Shown in pieces: positions 14,801 to 29,743 of a stretch of 64,000 bases of DNA; the first letter of the stretch is position 1, and the number at the start of each line of letters is the position of its first letter. The translations under genes were made by a program, and so were the position numbers. This DNA comes from Lucifuga dentata. Its lineage: Eukaryota > Chordata > Actinopteri > Ophidiiformes > Bythitidae. The notes under the pieces are model-generated. The model saw only the letters and a list, made by a program, of their open reading frames with translations, was not told the origin of the DNA and did no database searches. The stretch is from assembly GCA_014773175.1 (NCBI GenBank), contig VXCM01000940.1:62001-126000 (forward strand), given 5' to 3'.

Positions 14801-17800
14801 AGTTGTTTGTTGCGTTCATTTCCAGCAAACTGCAATACTCTTTAGATTATATTCTTGTCGCAAAATGCAACAAGAATATAATGTAGCAACACATGGATGA
14901 CAGGGAAATATTCAAAAGAGTCAGATTTGTCACCCTGTGGTGCAGCTTTCTCACTCTAATGAAGGGGAAAGATGCCAGTTCTGATGAAAAATCCACTTTG
15001 CTAGGAATGGATTATAAAGCAGTTAGCGCACTGCTGAGAAATTCCATCTTAAAGGACCTTACTGATGGTTTTGCACGTTTTCAGGCCAATAAATACTACC
15101 CACATACAGGTTACATTACTGCCAACAATCTCCCAAAACGTACTGCTGGAGTAGTACATTTTTTAATTGTTTTTCCTACCTTCCAAGCAGCCATTGGTTT
15201 CAGTTCATTCCGGTATGCTATTAAAATCAACTTTTAGAGATTTTAAACATGCTTGCTGTTGTTGTTGTCAAGATTATTCTGCTACGAGTGGCTAGGATTA
15301 GAGGACTCAGGACAGACGGTTGTTAAGGTTAAATGGCTAAGGAGCTACAAAATGGTGGTGAGGTTAAGTGTCAACACCTTGAGCATCATCCTGTCTAATT
15401 TTGTTTTCACTTTTTTTTATGTGGCAAATAAAAGCCAAATTCAATGAACTGCTAAACTGCAAATTTACTTTAGTCTCTAGAGGTTTAGGAAAAGGCATGA
15501 TGACTGTTTTATACTTAAATGAAAACTCTGTATTAGACAGTTTGATTGCATTGTGTGAATTAGGATTCCGCTCATCACTGAAAGGTCAACTACAAAATCA
15601 ACACGTCTCTCATCACAAAGCCTTGATAATACCACTCTGACTGAATCCGATAAATATTTAAAGTGACACAACAGGAATTCGGTGGGCTTAGCTGCCACGG
15701 TGCCCCTGATGTAATAAGAGAAGTAAATTGCTCCTGATGGCAGGTTCTCAATAGTGTTCCAACTGTATCACAGCGCTCCCACTTAATCACAACACAGTCT
15801 TTTGAAATTGGCAAAATTAAATAGGGGATTGGTTAATTCCCACACCGTATGTAACTTGTCACAACGAGGTTCAACAGCTTCTCAGTATGAAAGGATCCAT
15901 CTATCATTACTCTAGAATGGATGAAGTACTCTCCCAGCTGGTCCTATCTAATCTTAATCTCCCTCATAAATCAGTGACCCTGCCTGCTCCAGGGACCTGC
16001 AGCTTTGGATATTTAATGTTCAGGGTGAAAAATGGCTTCTGAGCTTGTTAGGGAGGAGTTCTCTCCGGTCTATTCTAAAGTGAAATCTCTGCGCAAACAT
16101 TGAAATCTCCAGCAGCAGACATAACTCAACTTCTGATAGTGGGAATAAGGCTCCTGTGGTACGTAGTTTATGAAACAAAAAGAAAACAAAAATCCTCTCC
16201 GACCTTAAGGTATTAGAAGGATAGATCATTTCTCTCTGCACTACCAGTGTAAATCGAAAGAGTGAGAAGGAGAGAGAACAGAGGGAAGAAGAGAGTTTAA
16301 AAGCTACAAAGAGGGAGAGATATGGAGAAAAAGACGTTGTACATGTGTGAGTGTGTGACTGTCTCGTTTCATAACTGCACCAATGTCAGCGAGGACATTG
16401 TGTGTAAATCTGGGCAAACATTTACATTGTCATTCTGCTTCTGGGCTTTGCTTCTTATTGGGTGAATACTCACAAAAAAAAAAAAAAAATGTTTTTTTTT
16501 TTGTTTTTTTTTCTCCCCCATTGCAGCTATTCGAGAGCCACCAGCTCCAGCAGCTGCAGCTATTTTTGGATGCATATTGGGTCTGGAGTTTTTTTCTTGG
16601 CAAAGTAAAAGCTGACCTTCCAATAACAACAGAATGGCTGATGGCGTGACGACATGGCAGATGATTCTTTAAAACTAATGAGGTTTTCAAAGCCTGCTGA
16701 AGTGTCCTTGAGCTGAACCTCTTACCCTAAAGCACTCACTGTACTGGTTTAAACTAAACGGGTTTGGTACAGTATTTCTTTCCACCATGTGTGGGTTGAT
16801 ACGCCATGATAGGAATGTCCTGGTCATTTTGATGCTGCTTTCTTTTATGCTCTTCTCCCAAACTAACAGGAACAGAACTTCCCAGGAAAACAAAGACTGA
16901 TATTTTCCAATAACCCCAGCAGAGCCATGCAGTACCCTGCTATTGGTGCAATGGAAAAATCTTTTAAAAAAGTATCTAAAATGAGAGCACTAGGGCTGCA
17001 CAACTAATCACACATGACACTGATCAGCTCTTCATCCATGATCAGCAATATGCAAAATAACCAGGGTTCTTGATTTAGCCATAAGTGTGCAGCCCTAGCA
17101 CTTGGAGCAATGAAACATGGAGCATAAAGACAGGAAATGGGTTCTACAGTAAGTCCAATGTGCAGACTTTACCTGAAGGCTCAGCACTACGTTCTCTGGC
17201 TGAGGGAGGCCAGATCAGAGCAGATCAGATGAAGAGGGCATGCAGAAGACGAAGGCGACGCGGCGTCAAAGAAAGAGTAAAGCCACAAAACAGAAACACA
17301 TGGATGAAACAGAACAACAGAAAGAGGAATGAAAGAATACTGATACGTCCATAGTTGCTGTAATACTGCATACAGACAGACAGCAAATAAAGTGTAAAAT
17401 GCCTTTAAATGCATTGTGCTGCACATCTGATAGCATTTTTTTTTTAATATGACAGTAGATTTTGGTGCTGAGTGAACTCAGATTATGTAGTGACAGAGCT
17501 TAAAAATGGCTTTGAGTTATCAGTAGAAATACAAATGATATATCTTGGTCTGCAGTTCACAGTATGTGCCAGAAATAATTTTTTGTTTTTTTTTAAATGG
17601 AGTGCAAGAAAACTATAATAAACTCCAGAGTATCTCAAATGTACTTTTGTCTGTACGTTTTATCTAAAATTACTAATGCAAATTAAAAAAAAAAAAAAAA
17701 AAAAATTAATAAGGTAGAGGAACGGTCACAGCAAAGTAAGCATTTCAACACACATAGATATCACACACACACACACACATAGGGTTACCTTCTGGTATTC

Positions 17801-20800
17801 TGTCTGGATGGCTCCAAATTTGTCCTTTGCAAGTTTGACAACAAGATCTACAACAGCAAAGACAAGACAAACACAACATTGGTTACTGTTTTTCTGTGCA
17901 ATATTTATTAAAATAACATGCATGAAGCTTTTATCTAAAAAAAATTGCAGCATACCAGTAGCGCATAAATTCTTAGCACACCATTAGGAAACACAGGGTT
18001 GCTTCATCAGGGATGTGTCTCTTTATGAGTGCAGTAAACAGGGCTAATGTTTATGCCGAGAAGAAAACACCAAAGCAATGACAGCAAAGAAATGAAGAAA
18101 ATCAAGAATCTTGTGGTTTATCAGTTTGAAAATGGGAAAAAAACGAAGAGTTGGAATCTGTGTGTGCATTTGTGGGCAAGTTCAAAACAGCTACTCCATT
18201 AGACTGACTGAAATTGGACTACAGCAATGCCAAAAAAAAAAAGAAAAAAAAAAAGTCATCAATGGACAAATCAGGATATTTTATAATAATAATAATAATT
18301 ATTATTATTATCATTTTAATTCATGCAATATTTTATTCCCAACTGCAGTAATAACCTTTATGGCTTCTCCATAGCAATAGCCAATGAGCTCCATGGGCAC
18401 TAAAGTATTCAGTGACATTCGACTTACCAAACCCATGAGAAACACATAATATTTTACAAACAAAGGTGAAATATTTGTAACTGGCAGCTATGGTGTTAGT
18501 ATTATAAATTACCCAGCAATCTACAACATTGAGGTTATCATGTAAACTTTCATGTTCAAAATGTAAGTTAGAAGAATACTTTTGCAACTAGCAGATCATC
18601 CTACTAAGATCATGAGGAGACTCCTAGATATCCCAGCATGCACGGGATGCAAGGTGACAAAACATAGGGACTGGTGACCTTTAACTGTATAGTCTGTCGT
18701 CTATAAATATTGGACAAATGATACATAATAGATGCTCACATGTAGTCGTCTCCCTGTTGCAAACCCTCACATTTTGTGCGTTTCAATATAACAGTCCATC
18801 ATAAAAGAAATGATATCACAAAGACGTCAGAAAACAGCCCCAAACAAATCTATCTCCTGCTGCATCAAATATGCTGCTGCTCTTTCATGTCTACACCTGG
18901 AGCAGTTCTGGCCGCGACTCATAATGATGACAGACAGCATCTCTCCGCTGTGACAAAAAGTTTTCAAAATTACGATGAAAAAGATATGAGGATTTCTTCC
19001 TCTTCCTGCAAGGCAGCGTTCCTCTTTTTCAGAGGAAACAATGTATCCTGCAGAGGAATAGCTGCACAAAATTGACTATTTATTCAGACTTTTACAGAAT
19101 CCAGGAATATTTGGCTGAGCACAACCTTTCCCTACACTTTACAATTATGTAGTTTCTGTACACATTGGTAGTTACTGAGCTAGAAAGAATGGCTTTAGTG
19201 CCTTGCTCACAGGCAACCTGGCAGTAATTGTTCAGGCAACAGAGGGGGTTGTTAAGTATTTTATTCAGCAAGTTGACTAAGATTTCATGCAAAATACAAT
19301 TTTTTGAGCTAAAATTTGTTGGTTAATTAATTTGTATATCTTGCTCAATATTTAGTGGGTGTGTCTAACAGGTGTGAAGGCAGGTAAACTCACATGTGAC
19401 ATGCTGATTCAACATTCTATGGAAGCAAAGGGTTAATCCAAAATGAAGCTTTTGGGGCAGTTTTGTTTCTCTGGATGCACTTTTATAGTCGTCAACTCTG
19501 ACAATGTTCAACTTATACTTTGTATTATATTACACTATATAAATGGCAGGAAAAAACAAAACACCATATATTAAAAATAATGTACAGATTGACCTACTAA
19601 CCTATTCTTCCATTTTCTAGGTTAGTCCCTCCACCCCAGGATGGCTCCCGGCAGGTACCATTGTATGTTTGGAGTTGAGGTTTAAAATGTTCCAGATCAG
19701 ATTCTAGCTGAGTATCATCTTGTCATTGGCTCTTTGTGTTTCAAAGAAACTTCTAACCTTATGTGTGTGAATTCTGTTTCTCCTCACAGAGGCTGTGAAC
19801 AGTAACTTTGGCTCGATGGTACATAAAAGACCTTTATACAACAAGCCTTCAGGTCAAAACACTGTTGTTGTGTGTCAAAATATGAGACATGATGCTCAAA
19901 TGTTGTGGTGACCTCACTGAAAGGCTGAAATAATGTCAGAGAAAAAGATCAGCTGTAACAAAAAAAAAAAAAAAAAAAAAGAATTCAAATGATACACAGA
20001 CCTTATTGAAAATGCTTCTGTTTCATTGCTAAAAAGAAGAAATAAATGGACTACTTCACACCAAGAGAACATACTGCCAGTGAAGATTTTGAGAAATTAA
20101 TAGTGTGTGTGTAAATGAGTGAATGAATGATTTGAATGAAAGAATGAGCAAACAAACAAATGAATGAATAAGTTTTAGTCTTGGAATTAATTTGGAATCT
20201 AATAGTAAGTCAAAAAAAAAAAAAAAANAAAAAAAAAAAAAAAAAGAACATTTTAAGTAAACCAAGATTATTTCTGCCTCAAAGAAAATGTTTGTACATT
20301 TTTTTCCCTATCTGCACATGCATGCATGCATGAATGCATGAATGAATGGCACATTGATTTCTTTTTTTCTTTATATGTATTTATATATTGGCACATTGAT
20401 TTCTAATACAGATTTGCTGAGGCAGTCATACTAACTGCAAATTAATAAAGTTATTTCAGCATAAGATAAATGTTTATCTAATACTCCAATAAGCAAATTA
20501 ATTTTCTGTAGTACAAATGACGTTATGAATGAATTAATGCATTAATTATGTAATATGTCAAAACTGCAATACTGGGGGGGGGGGGGGGNNNNNNNNNNNN
20601 NNNNNNNNNNNNNNNNNNNNNNNNNNNNNTAAAGAGATGGATGGGGAATGGGAACCTCACTTAGTCAAAGAGAATGATTGCATTAATGAAAAAGTGAATA
20701 ATGAAATAATTCAATCAATAAAAATTAGACTGGGTTTGCTTTGGTACTTATCCAGAAAAATCCAACGCTCATAAAGTACTGTAAATGTAAACGTCTGGCA

Positions 20801-21972
20801 GATATTAAACGCAAATGTACTTCTTACAGAAGATTTAATGAAGCTTTGCTGGGAGCTGAAGATAAAGCAGAACCTGGTTAGTTCAGCATGTAAAAGGAGC
20901 TGCCGGTCCAGAGGAATCCAGCTGTCAGGCCTCTACCTGGGTTCTGCTGCTTGGCGTTACAGGACAAAGCTGTTTCTGCCATAAACACGTTGGTTTAACA
21001 GGGTAATGAAAGTGAATTTATCCTTACAATGGCGTAACAATTTATTGAACTACACAATATTGATTAACATATCAGAAGTAAAACTTGCCATTTATTCTTC
21101 TTGGTTTCTGTAGTTAATGGTCCTTTTGATATCACTTTTGGTACCTTTCAATATAATGGAAGTCACTTCTTGCAGTACTACATTCAGTTTTTAACACCAT
21201 CTCAGCTGTATTTTTTACAGTGTAATATCAAAGCAGACACATTTCTGCAGTGACATCCTGTACTTGTGTTATGAAAGCACAACTCTGAGATGACTAAACT
21301 TTGTAAACACTGTACTAATGCTCAAACAGGATCACCTATTCAGGAATATCAAGTAACATACAGTGTTGACAAGCTTTTAACCTTGTCCTAAGGGGACATT
21401 CAAGCTTTTATTTTTCCAAATAAATGTCAGTAACACCAGATCTTGTTGCCAGGGGGGGCAGGCTGGTGGGGGCTAACATGGGTGGAGTCAAGTGAAAAGA
21501 TATACAAAGCACTTTTCCTTTTAGTACTGAACCAAAAAAAAAAAAAAAAAAAAAAGTTCATTTTGCACAAGATGTGGCACTAAGTCTTTGTTTTGCAATT
21601 CACAAGACGGTTTTAAGTCTTGGCGCGAGTCCAAAGTCAAGACAAGCAAGTCACAGTCAAATCATTAATCCTAAACTTGTTTTGAATCGCAAATAAGTCG
21701 AAATTTGATACCAGGGAATAATTTGTATGGTTAATTTACACACATTTTGCTTGGTACTTTTATAATTTCTATTTATTACCTTCCAGATACATTTGTAATA
21801 CGAAAATGCAGATATGACTATAAAAACATTATTGTATATTGTATAATGCTTAAACTTTGGTTGGGAGAAGGTATCAAGTCTTTCTGAGTTAAAAGGATCA
21901 AATACAAGTGAAGTATTTTTATTTTGTCGTCTCAAGTCAAGTCAGTGACGAGAAGTACTTTTTTTACTTGGC

Positions 21973-22003
<31 letters not shown>

Positions 22004-25000
22004 ATTTCACCTCTATCAGCCATGATCACAAAAAGACAGAAATATTTCTTCCATCTGTTATCAGGATTTTGGTTCTTGTAATTCAATTTTGATAGAGAAT
22101 GCAAAGACACAAAGCAAGTTTCTACATCTTCAGGCTGTAAAGATTCTCAGCTCACACACATACACTCACACACACACACACACACATACAAGAATTTTAT
22201 GGGAGTTGTAAGACATGAATCCAGAGGAATCTATGCTCAGACTTTTCTTTGCTGTAGCGACATAAATCAGCTCTAAAAAATTAATAACTCATAAGATTTT
22301 TATGGAAGCAAGAATCTTTTATGGCAATTTTCTGAAGATAGTAGCGTAATGATAGCTATGATCATATTGTGAAAGCTTGTACATTTAATGTTCCAAAAAG
22401 GTCAGGTCTCTTTTTCTTAGCATTAGCAGTGATAGCCCTCATAGCTAAAAAAAAAAAAAAAAAAAAAANAAAAAAAAAAAGAAAAAGACACCTATAGAAA
22501 CTCAGACTTCACAAACAGAAAATACCAGGCAAAAAGATGTCATGGTCTCACCGTTTGACTGGCCTGTAGAAGGAAACAGTAAAAAAGCACCACAGCAAAC
22601 TGAGCTTAGAAGCAAATATGGAGATAAATTAAAATAAAGACTTTGCCAATTAATAACACTTGTCAATATATTTGTAAAGCTTACTGTGACCTATGATATA
22701 CCTTCAGGATGAGTCATGGGCCTGGAGTTGAGATCTCTCACACACACACACACACACACATACACACACACACAATTTTCTTTCCTGTTCAACACAATGT
22801 ACAGCTGAAAAGAGCTAAAAAAAAAATAAAAATGTAAGAAGCATTACTTCACTCTTGTTGCTATGCAACAAAAACTTTTCTTTATTTTTAGATGACGGCC
22901 TTGGCATTTTTGAGTTGTTCAGCTAGCACTTGCCAGAAAATTGCAGCTTGCAAGCTATTAAATTTGCATAAGCTACATTTTACATTTAGATTTCTTCAGT
23001 TTATTCATTTGACACATGCTTTTAACCAAACTGACTCATAAATGAGTTGTAACTCAGGCAACAAGCTGATCAAGGATATAATAAGAGAATAAGTGCACAA
23101 AGCAAAGTTTCAGTTCCGCTGAACTGCATGGAAGTGCTATAGGGCTACTCAGGGTCTGATTGGTCATCGGGAAAGGCGGGACTTTTCCTGGTGGGCTGCA
23201 GCCATTGGTGGGCCACCCAGTGGCCTTTGCACTGCACAATATAATCTAACTATAAAGCCAGAAATCTCTGTCCATCCGTCCGTCTGTGGCACCAATATCT
23301 CTAGAACCCGGCAGTGTATGAAGTTGAAATTCGGCAGGTTTATTGCTCAGGACCCATGGATGTGCAATGTTGTGTGTGAAGTTTGGATGAGTGGTTCTCG
23401 AATTGAGCTGTGTCGGTAAAAAGTAGTCCGCGCAGCAGGATACACTCCAGGCCGTGGCAGCATATGCTCCACTCCACAGGCACTTATGGCAGGATGTGGC
23501 GCACACCATAAAGTCCGGCCCAGTCCAAACAGGCACGTTTTCAACAACCACTTCAAACAAAGCTACCTCATGAGGACGTGCAGAACAAAATTATGGCAGG
23601 CTACAGTGCACACCATAAAGTCCGGCCTGGTTTGAACAGCCCTGGGCATGGCGGCATATGCTCCGGTCCAGTGCCATTCTGAAAAAGCACGTTTTGAACG
23701 GGCACTGCATTAGTCTAACTATAAAGACAGCATATCTGTCTGTCTGTGGCACCGATATCTCGAGAACCTGGTACTGTATGAAGCTGAAATTCAGCAGGTT
23801 CAGTGCTGTGTCACGTGTGAAGTTGTTTGGATGAGCAGTTCTCGAATTGAGCTGTGCCACTAAAAACTAGTCCGCGTGGCAGCATACACTCTGGCCCATG
23901 GCCACTGTCTCAACCCAACCCCGTACAGCAAACAAAGCTAGCTCACAAGGATGCAGAACAAAATTATGGTAGGCTGTGGCATACACCATAAAGTCCGGCC
24001 CATTCCAAACAGGGACATTTTCAACGGGCACTACACAAGTTTTAATTAAAAATGAACTTAAATGAAGCAAACATAATTATTTTCTTTCATAATTTTAGTG
24101 GTGCTTAGACAAAAAATGGATTCTATAAAGAGAAAGGGTGACAAGGAGAAACAGTGGATAATTACGGACTTATTTACCCCTGGCATCATTGGCATTTTTG
24201 TCTGGCCATCCTTCCCGTTAGACACCTTAAATTCCCGGTAAAAATTAGGATCCCAATCCGACCCTGGGTTTAATTATTGCTTTGTTGTTGTTTTTGAAGA
24301 ATCTTCGGTTTGAAGGCATTCTTGGAAGAGCTAGGGTTTTGAATGGAGCTCGGTATCGAATGGAGCTCCACTGCTGTGGGACTACACAAGAAAAGAGCCC
24401 TGCTTGATACTTGAAGCCATGTGCCTGATAAGTTATAAACACAGGCAAAAGAAAGGAAAATGTGATGTAAATTCATCAAGGACAAGAGAGAGTCAGCGAT
24501 CGCTCTGCTTCACTTTAAAGAAAAGCACAAGGAGCCAGAGGGAGGATCGTATATCGCATCTTCTTAAAGGGTATTACTGAGCGTTAGATACGTAGCTCCT
24601 GCTTCAAAGGCCATTGGGACAATTCCCAAAAGGCATTACATCTACAGCGCATAGATGGAAAACAAGTAAAGAAAGCTACAGCAACCACTGAAAAAGTGCC
24701 CTATCCCTATGCGATTACAGTGTGCACAAACAAGTTCCAACACGCACCGTGTCGCCAACGTCTCCATTTCCTGTAACATCTGAGAGCAGTTCTTACAGAT
24801 ACTGTAGCTGAATACAATGAGGGATAGTTATGCATCCTGGGATGTACAGAAAGTGAAAAGACAGGCAAACTATGGCCCATTCCTACTAATTATTAGACTC
24901 CAATATAAAACTGATTGCTACTCTATATAATAAGAATATACCAATAAATGTATGTATCAATTATCATCCTTATCTTCCTATGAGTAAATCATCAATATAG

Positions 25001-25350
25001 CACTAATAGCGATGTCAGTACTATGGATTTGTCATAAATATTGATATTAACTTTAAAATGTGGGGTAAACTAAGTGCTTTATTGTCCACTAAATCAATGG
25101 TTTAATGAAATGCTGTGTTGGTGAATGGCTTCTAAGAAATGTAATCTCACCAGTGACTTGCCATTTAATTGAAATGCTTTAATACTGTATAGTGTGTGTG
25201 TGTGTGTGTGTGTGTGTGTCCTTGGCCGACTTTGAATCAGAGCCGACTTCCCATGAGCTTGGTGTAAAACACCTCCACATGAGGTAAACACTGTTACCAT
25301 AGAATCAGTAACTATGGAGAGAGAATCAGCTTTAACTTTACACAACCAAG

Positions 25351-25401
<51 letters not shown>

Positions 25402-25489
25402 AGAAGGTAGAAAGGGATCTGGGATCTGATCTTGAAATGTTGGTGACAATATTTCTATGATGGCATTTGCTGAATAAAACTGACACTAG

Positions 25490-25526
<37 letters not shown>

Positions 25527-25649
25527 CTAATAAGAAAGGTATTAAGTGGTTCTGGATCTGCTAGGAGAAACTAAACCAGCACATTTCAATTAAGAAAAGA
25601 ACATACTGCTGGTTTCATTTCAGCCTGGTGATACACCCCATGAGACAGA

Positions 25650-25704
<55 letters not shown>

Positions 25705-25734
25705 TGTGTGTACATGAGCGAGTNTGTGTGTGTG

Positions 25735-25766
<32 letters not shown>

Positions 25767-26093
25767 TGTGTGTACATGAGCGAGTTCTATAGAAGTGAAT
25801 ATATGCCTGTGTGGGTGGTGAAGAGCATTACAGTGTGGCCTTCAGTGTAAACATCTGAGTTCAAGTAACACACTCCACTTCAGCATCTGAACATAACACT
25901 CTCATATAAAATAATCTGGTAAAGATGTACATTTTTTTTTTGTACTAAACTGATCACATGCACAGATACAAATGCTGCTGAAATGTGGAATCAGTTACAT
26001 GCTTGAACATGTACTGGTAATATAGTCTGTAATTGACATGATATCTTCAACTGGAAGTCATTTTGATGTTTGACAGTGGAAGTGTGTTTGTGT

Positions 26094-26138
<45 letters not shown>

Positions 26139-29100
26139 ACAATGGCAGGAGAACTAAAAAAAAGTAACCAGGTTATACTGCAATACAAATACAGAGCTCT
26201 GGATAACAAACACAATAAACTATAGCTTGTCTATTGTCTGTCATATGCCTTTCTTTCTGTGTGTGAAACGTGCTGTTGAACTGGACCTTTATTCCAAGTT
26301 TTAAAGGACCAGTGATTTTGCAGGTTTGAGCCCAATAAATACTACCTGCATACACATTACATGACTACCAACCATTTTCCAAAACATGCTAATTGAGATG
26401 TATTCATTTTTTCAACCTTTCAGACAGCCACTGGTTTCAGTTTATTTCAGAACGCTATTAAAATCAACCTGTAGAGACTTGAAACGTGCTTGATAGTTCA
26501 ATCTATCACAGATGATGTATATTAAAGTTTTTTAGCTACATGGAAGAAAATGTATGGCTCCACCAGAGAACATAGTCCCGACAGAAGACTGATTTTACTG
26601 AGAAATTAATCATGACCATCCTTTCTACATTTGGACATAAGTACATATTAGCAGATAAAACATTGACTTTTAAGGTGGGTGTATCTCTTGAACATTTGAT
26701 TTTGAAAGATTAGTGGATTTGGCAAAATATGAAAACTAAAATGCAGTTTTATGTTTTGGAAAATGTTGGCACTACAGTACCATAACCTGCATGCAGGTTG
26801 GGCTTAAATATGCATAATCACCTGTATGGTCCTTTAAAGGGACAGTGCAGTACTTAAGACTGTCTGTTTTTACTCAGTGTGCACAGTGGTGCTGCAGTGA
26901 GGGAGAGTAGAAGTGAATCAAGATATTTATCAAAATAGACCCATGAATGAATATAAGAACATGGATATCTGTATAATATGTCCAGTTTAAGATGTCCAAC
27001 AATGACCAATAATCATTTTAAATTCAGTTAAAGGACCACACCATCCATTTTGCATGTTTGAGCCTAATATATTCAATTTTTATACACTTAACGTTACTGA
27101 CAATCATTTCCTAAAGGATAAAACTCTATTTCAGCTTTCCTGATATTTTGCAAAATCTCTTAATCTTTCATAATCAAATATCCAAGCAATACACCCACCT
27201 TAAAAATCGATGTTTTGCCTGCTAATAGTTATGCAAAATTATGAAGTCACAGTCGTTAAAATTTTTTGATAAACGCAGGTCGTCTTTTGGGACTATATTC
27301 CCTGGTGGAAACATACTTTCACTCCACGCTGTTTATTGTGCTTAAATGCTAAAATTACAAAAATTTGAAAAAACCTGAATACATGTGTTATTCACGATGA
27401 TGGATTACCTATCCCAAGAACATTTCAAATATTAACAAGTTGATTTTAATAGCATACCAGAATGAACTGAAATCAATGGCGGTCTGGAAAGTAGGAAAAA
27501 NAACAAGTTGATTTTAATAGCATACCAGAATGAACTGAAATCAATGGCGGTCTGGAAAGTAGGAAAAATATTTTCAATTCACTGTTCCAGTAGTATGCTT
27601 TGGGAAATGATTGTCAGTAACATTACGTGTATGAAAATGGAANTCACTGTTCCAGTAGTATGCTTTGGGAAATGATTGTCAGTAACATTACGTGTATGAA
27701 AATGGAATATATCAGGCTCAAACATGCAAAATGGATGATATGGTCCTTTAAGGCAGTTCCCTCAGGTTACTTAAATCAAGACTTTATTTTATGTCATGTC
27801 ACCTAGACATACTCACCTGAGATTTTCCAAGCTTCACACCTATGATCTCCTGGGTCATACTGTAGGCCTGCTTGTCTAACCTTTAGGCTAAGAAGCTAAT
27901 AAAGGACAAGTTGTCTGCAGTGGTGTTTGACACACACAGAGACCCCTGGATAGCCGAGAGGATTGGTTCTGCAGTCTGGACCCGTAAACAAGCTCCCAGA
28001 TTACCATAAGATAATCACGGCTAAAGCCATGCTGCTAAAACCACAATGACAGACAGGAACAAAACCTGCAGGCTGAGCAATCAGATAGACCAAACTCCTG
28101 CCTCACACGTCACCTGTCAACACTTACTTGGCCATTTCTGATCTGTCAAACTTATTTGTAAAAAAAAAAAAAAAAAAAAGAACAATCACACACTTCTTGT
28201 TATTGCACTGAGTTTTATCTCTTAAAACTTCTAACATTGTTGGGTTAACTTATTTGAAAACTGCATTCTTTCAAATCGTGATTTTGATATATAAAAATGA
28301 TCAATGCATTCAAGTACTTGCAATAAGTATTTTTACATTGTTATATTGCTTCTGTTAATTAAAGGGAACATATTATACAGATTTCCTGACTGGCCAATCA
28401 ACCATTAAAGGACCATACCAGCGAGTTTGTATGTTTAAGCCCATACAGCCCACTTACATATTACATTACTGACAAACAATTTCCAAAACATAAACCTATA
28501 TTTTAGTTTTACTGTTATTTTTCCTGTAATCTTTCAAAATCAAAAGTTCAGGTGATACACCCACCTTAAAGTTCATTGTTTCGCCTTCTAACATTTATGC
28601 ATGATTATAGAAGGCATGGCTGTTTTAATTTCCCAGTAAAAGATGTCTTCTCCACGGACTATATTTCCTGGGAGATATATGTTGTCCACTGTGCAGCTAA
28701 GTGTTGTACCAGTTAAATAAAGATACTATGACAAACAAAAACTCAAAGACATTGTGTTCTTTATGATGGATTATATATCTCAAGCATGTTTCAAGACTTT
28801 GATTTTAATAGCATAATGAAATAAGCTGAAGCAAATGGCAATCTGGAAGGTAGGAAAAATAATATATAAAATGTACCACTCCAGTAGCATATTTTAGGAA
28901 ATGGTTGTCAGTAATGTAAGCGAGCAGTCCCTTTAAACCCTGAGCGGCCCAGGCTTGGGCCCGAGTACTTCCGTTGTAGCGGTTGCGTGTTTTATAATCA
29001 NAAACCCTGAGCGGCCCAGGCTTGGGCCCGAGTACTTCCGTTGTAGCGGTTGCGTGTTTTATAATCATAATTTCTCAATAAAATACAGATAAATGAATAT

Positions 29101-29711
29101 CTTCAGAAAGCTTAGATTCTTCCGAACAAAATGAGACCAAGCATGACATTTTATGACCACGCAATCCTGAGATAAATGTAATTAAAGCTCAAGATAGCCT
29201 AGCTAAGCTATACGTAGCTGTCACTTCTTGATGATGTAATTTCCGAGGAGGGTCTAAATATTAAACTCCATCTCTGTTATTGGATAGTAGACTAGCAGAG
29301 GATTTGATTGATGGGTCATTGGTCCTATCAGCTTTTATATAGCCATGGTAATAGGCATATGTTTCACGTGTGTATTGTGTGTCAGTGCACTCGTCCTTAT
29401 GTCGCGTTTGCGACATTATATAATCACAATTTCTCAATAAAATAGAGATGTATGAATATCTACAGAAAGCTTAGATTCTCCTGAACAAAATGAGACCAAG
29501 CATGACGTTTTATGGCCACGCAATCCCGAGATAAATGTAACTAAAGCACAAGATGATAGCCTCCGAGGTAACGTTAGCTTGGAGGCTAGCGTTAGCTTCT
29601 CAATAACATCGCTTCCTACTTAGACTTGGATAGAAAAGATTGGATAGAATTTGATTGATGGATCAGTGGCCCAATCGGCTTTGGTTTATCAACAGCCCAG
29701 TTTGTCTGTGT

Positions 29712-29743
<32 letters not shown>

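Larger units (their letters stand above)
14070..17788 (-). other. prom1 intron 2
   Basis: The intron is 3719 bp. It contains a purine-rich block (about 14080-14480) with two duplications around single Ns, a partial foldback element at 15049-15253, a small hAT-like element at 16991-17097 and A-runs near 14760 and 17685. No gene was recognised in it. Confidence 0.75.

Noticed and set aside
14893..15237. Forward open frame of 114 codons
   Set aside because: Its second half is foldback-element DNA also present in non-coding copies, where the frame is not kept.
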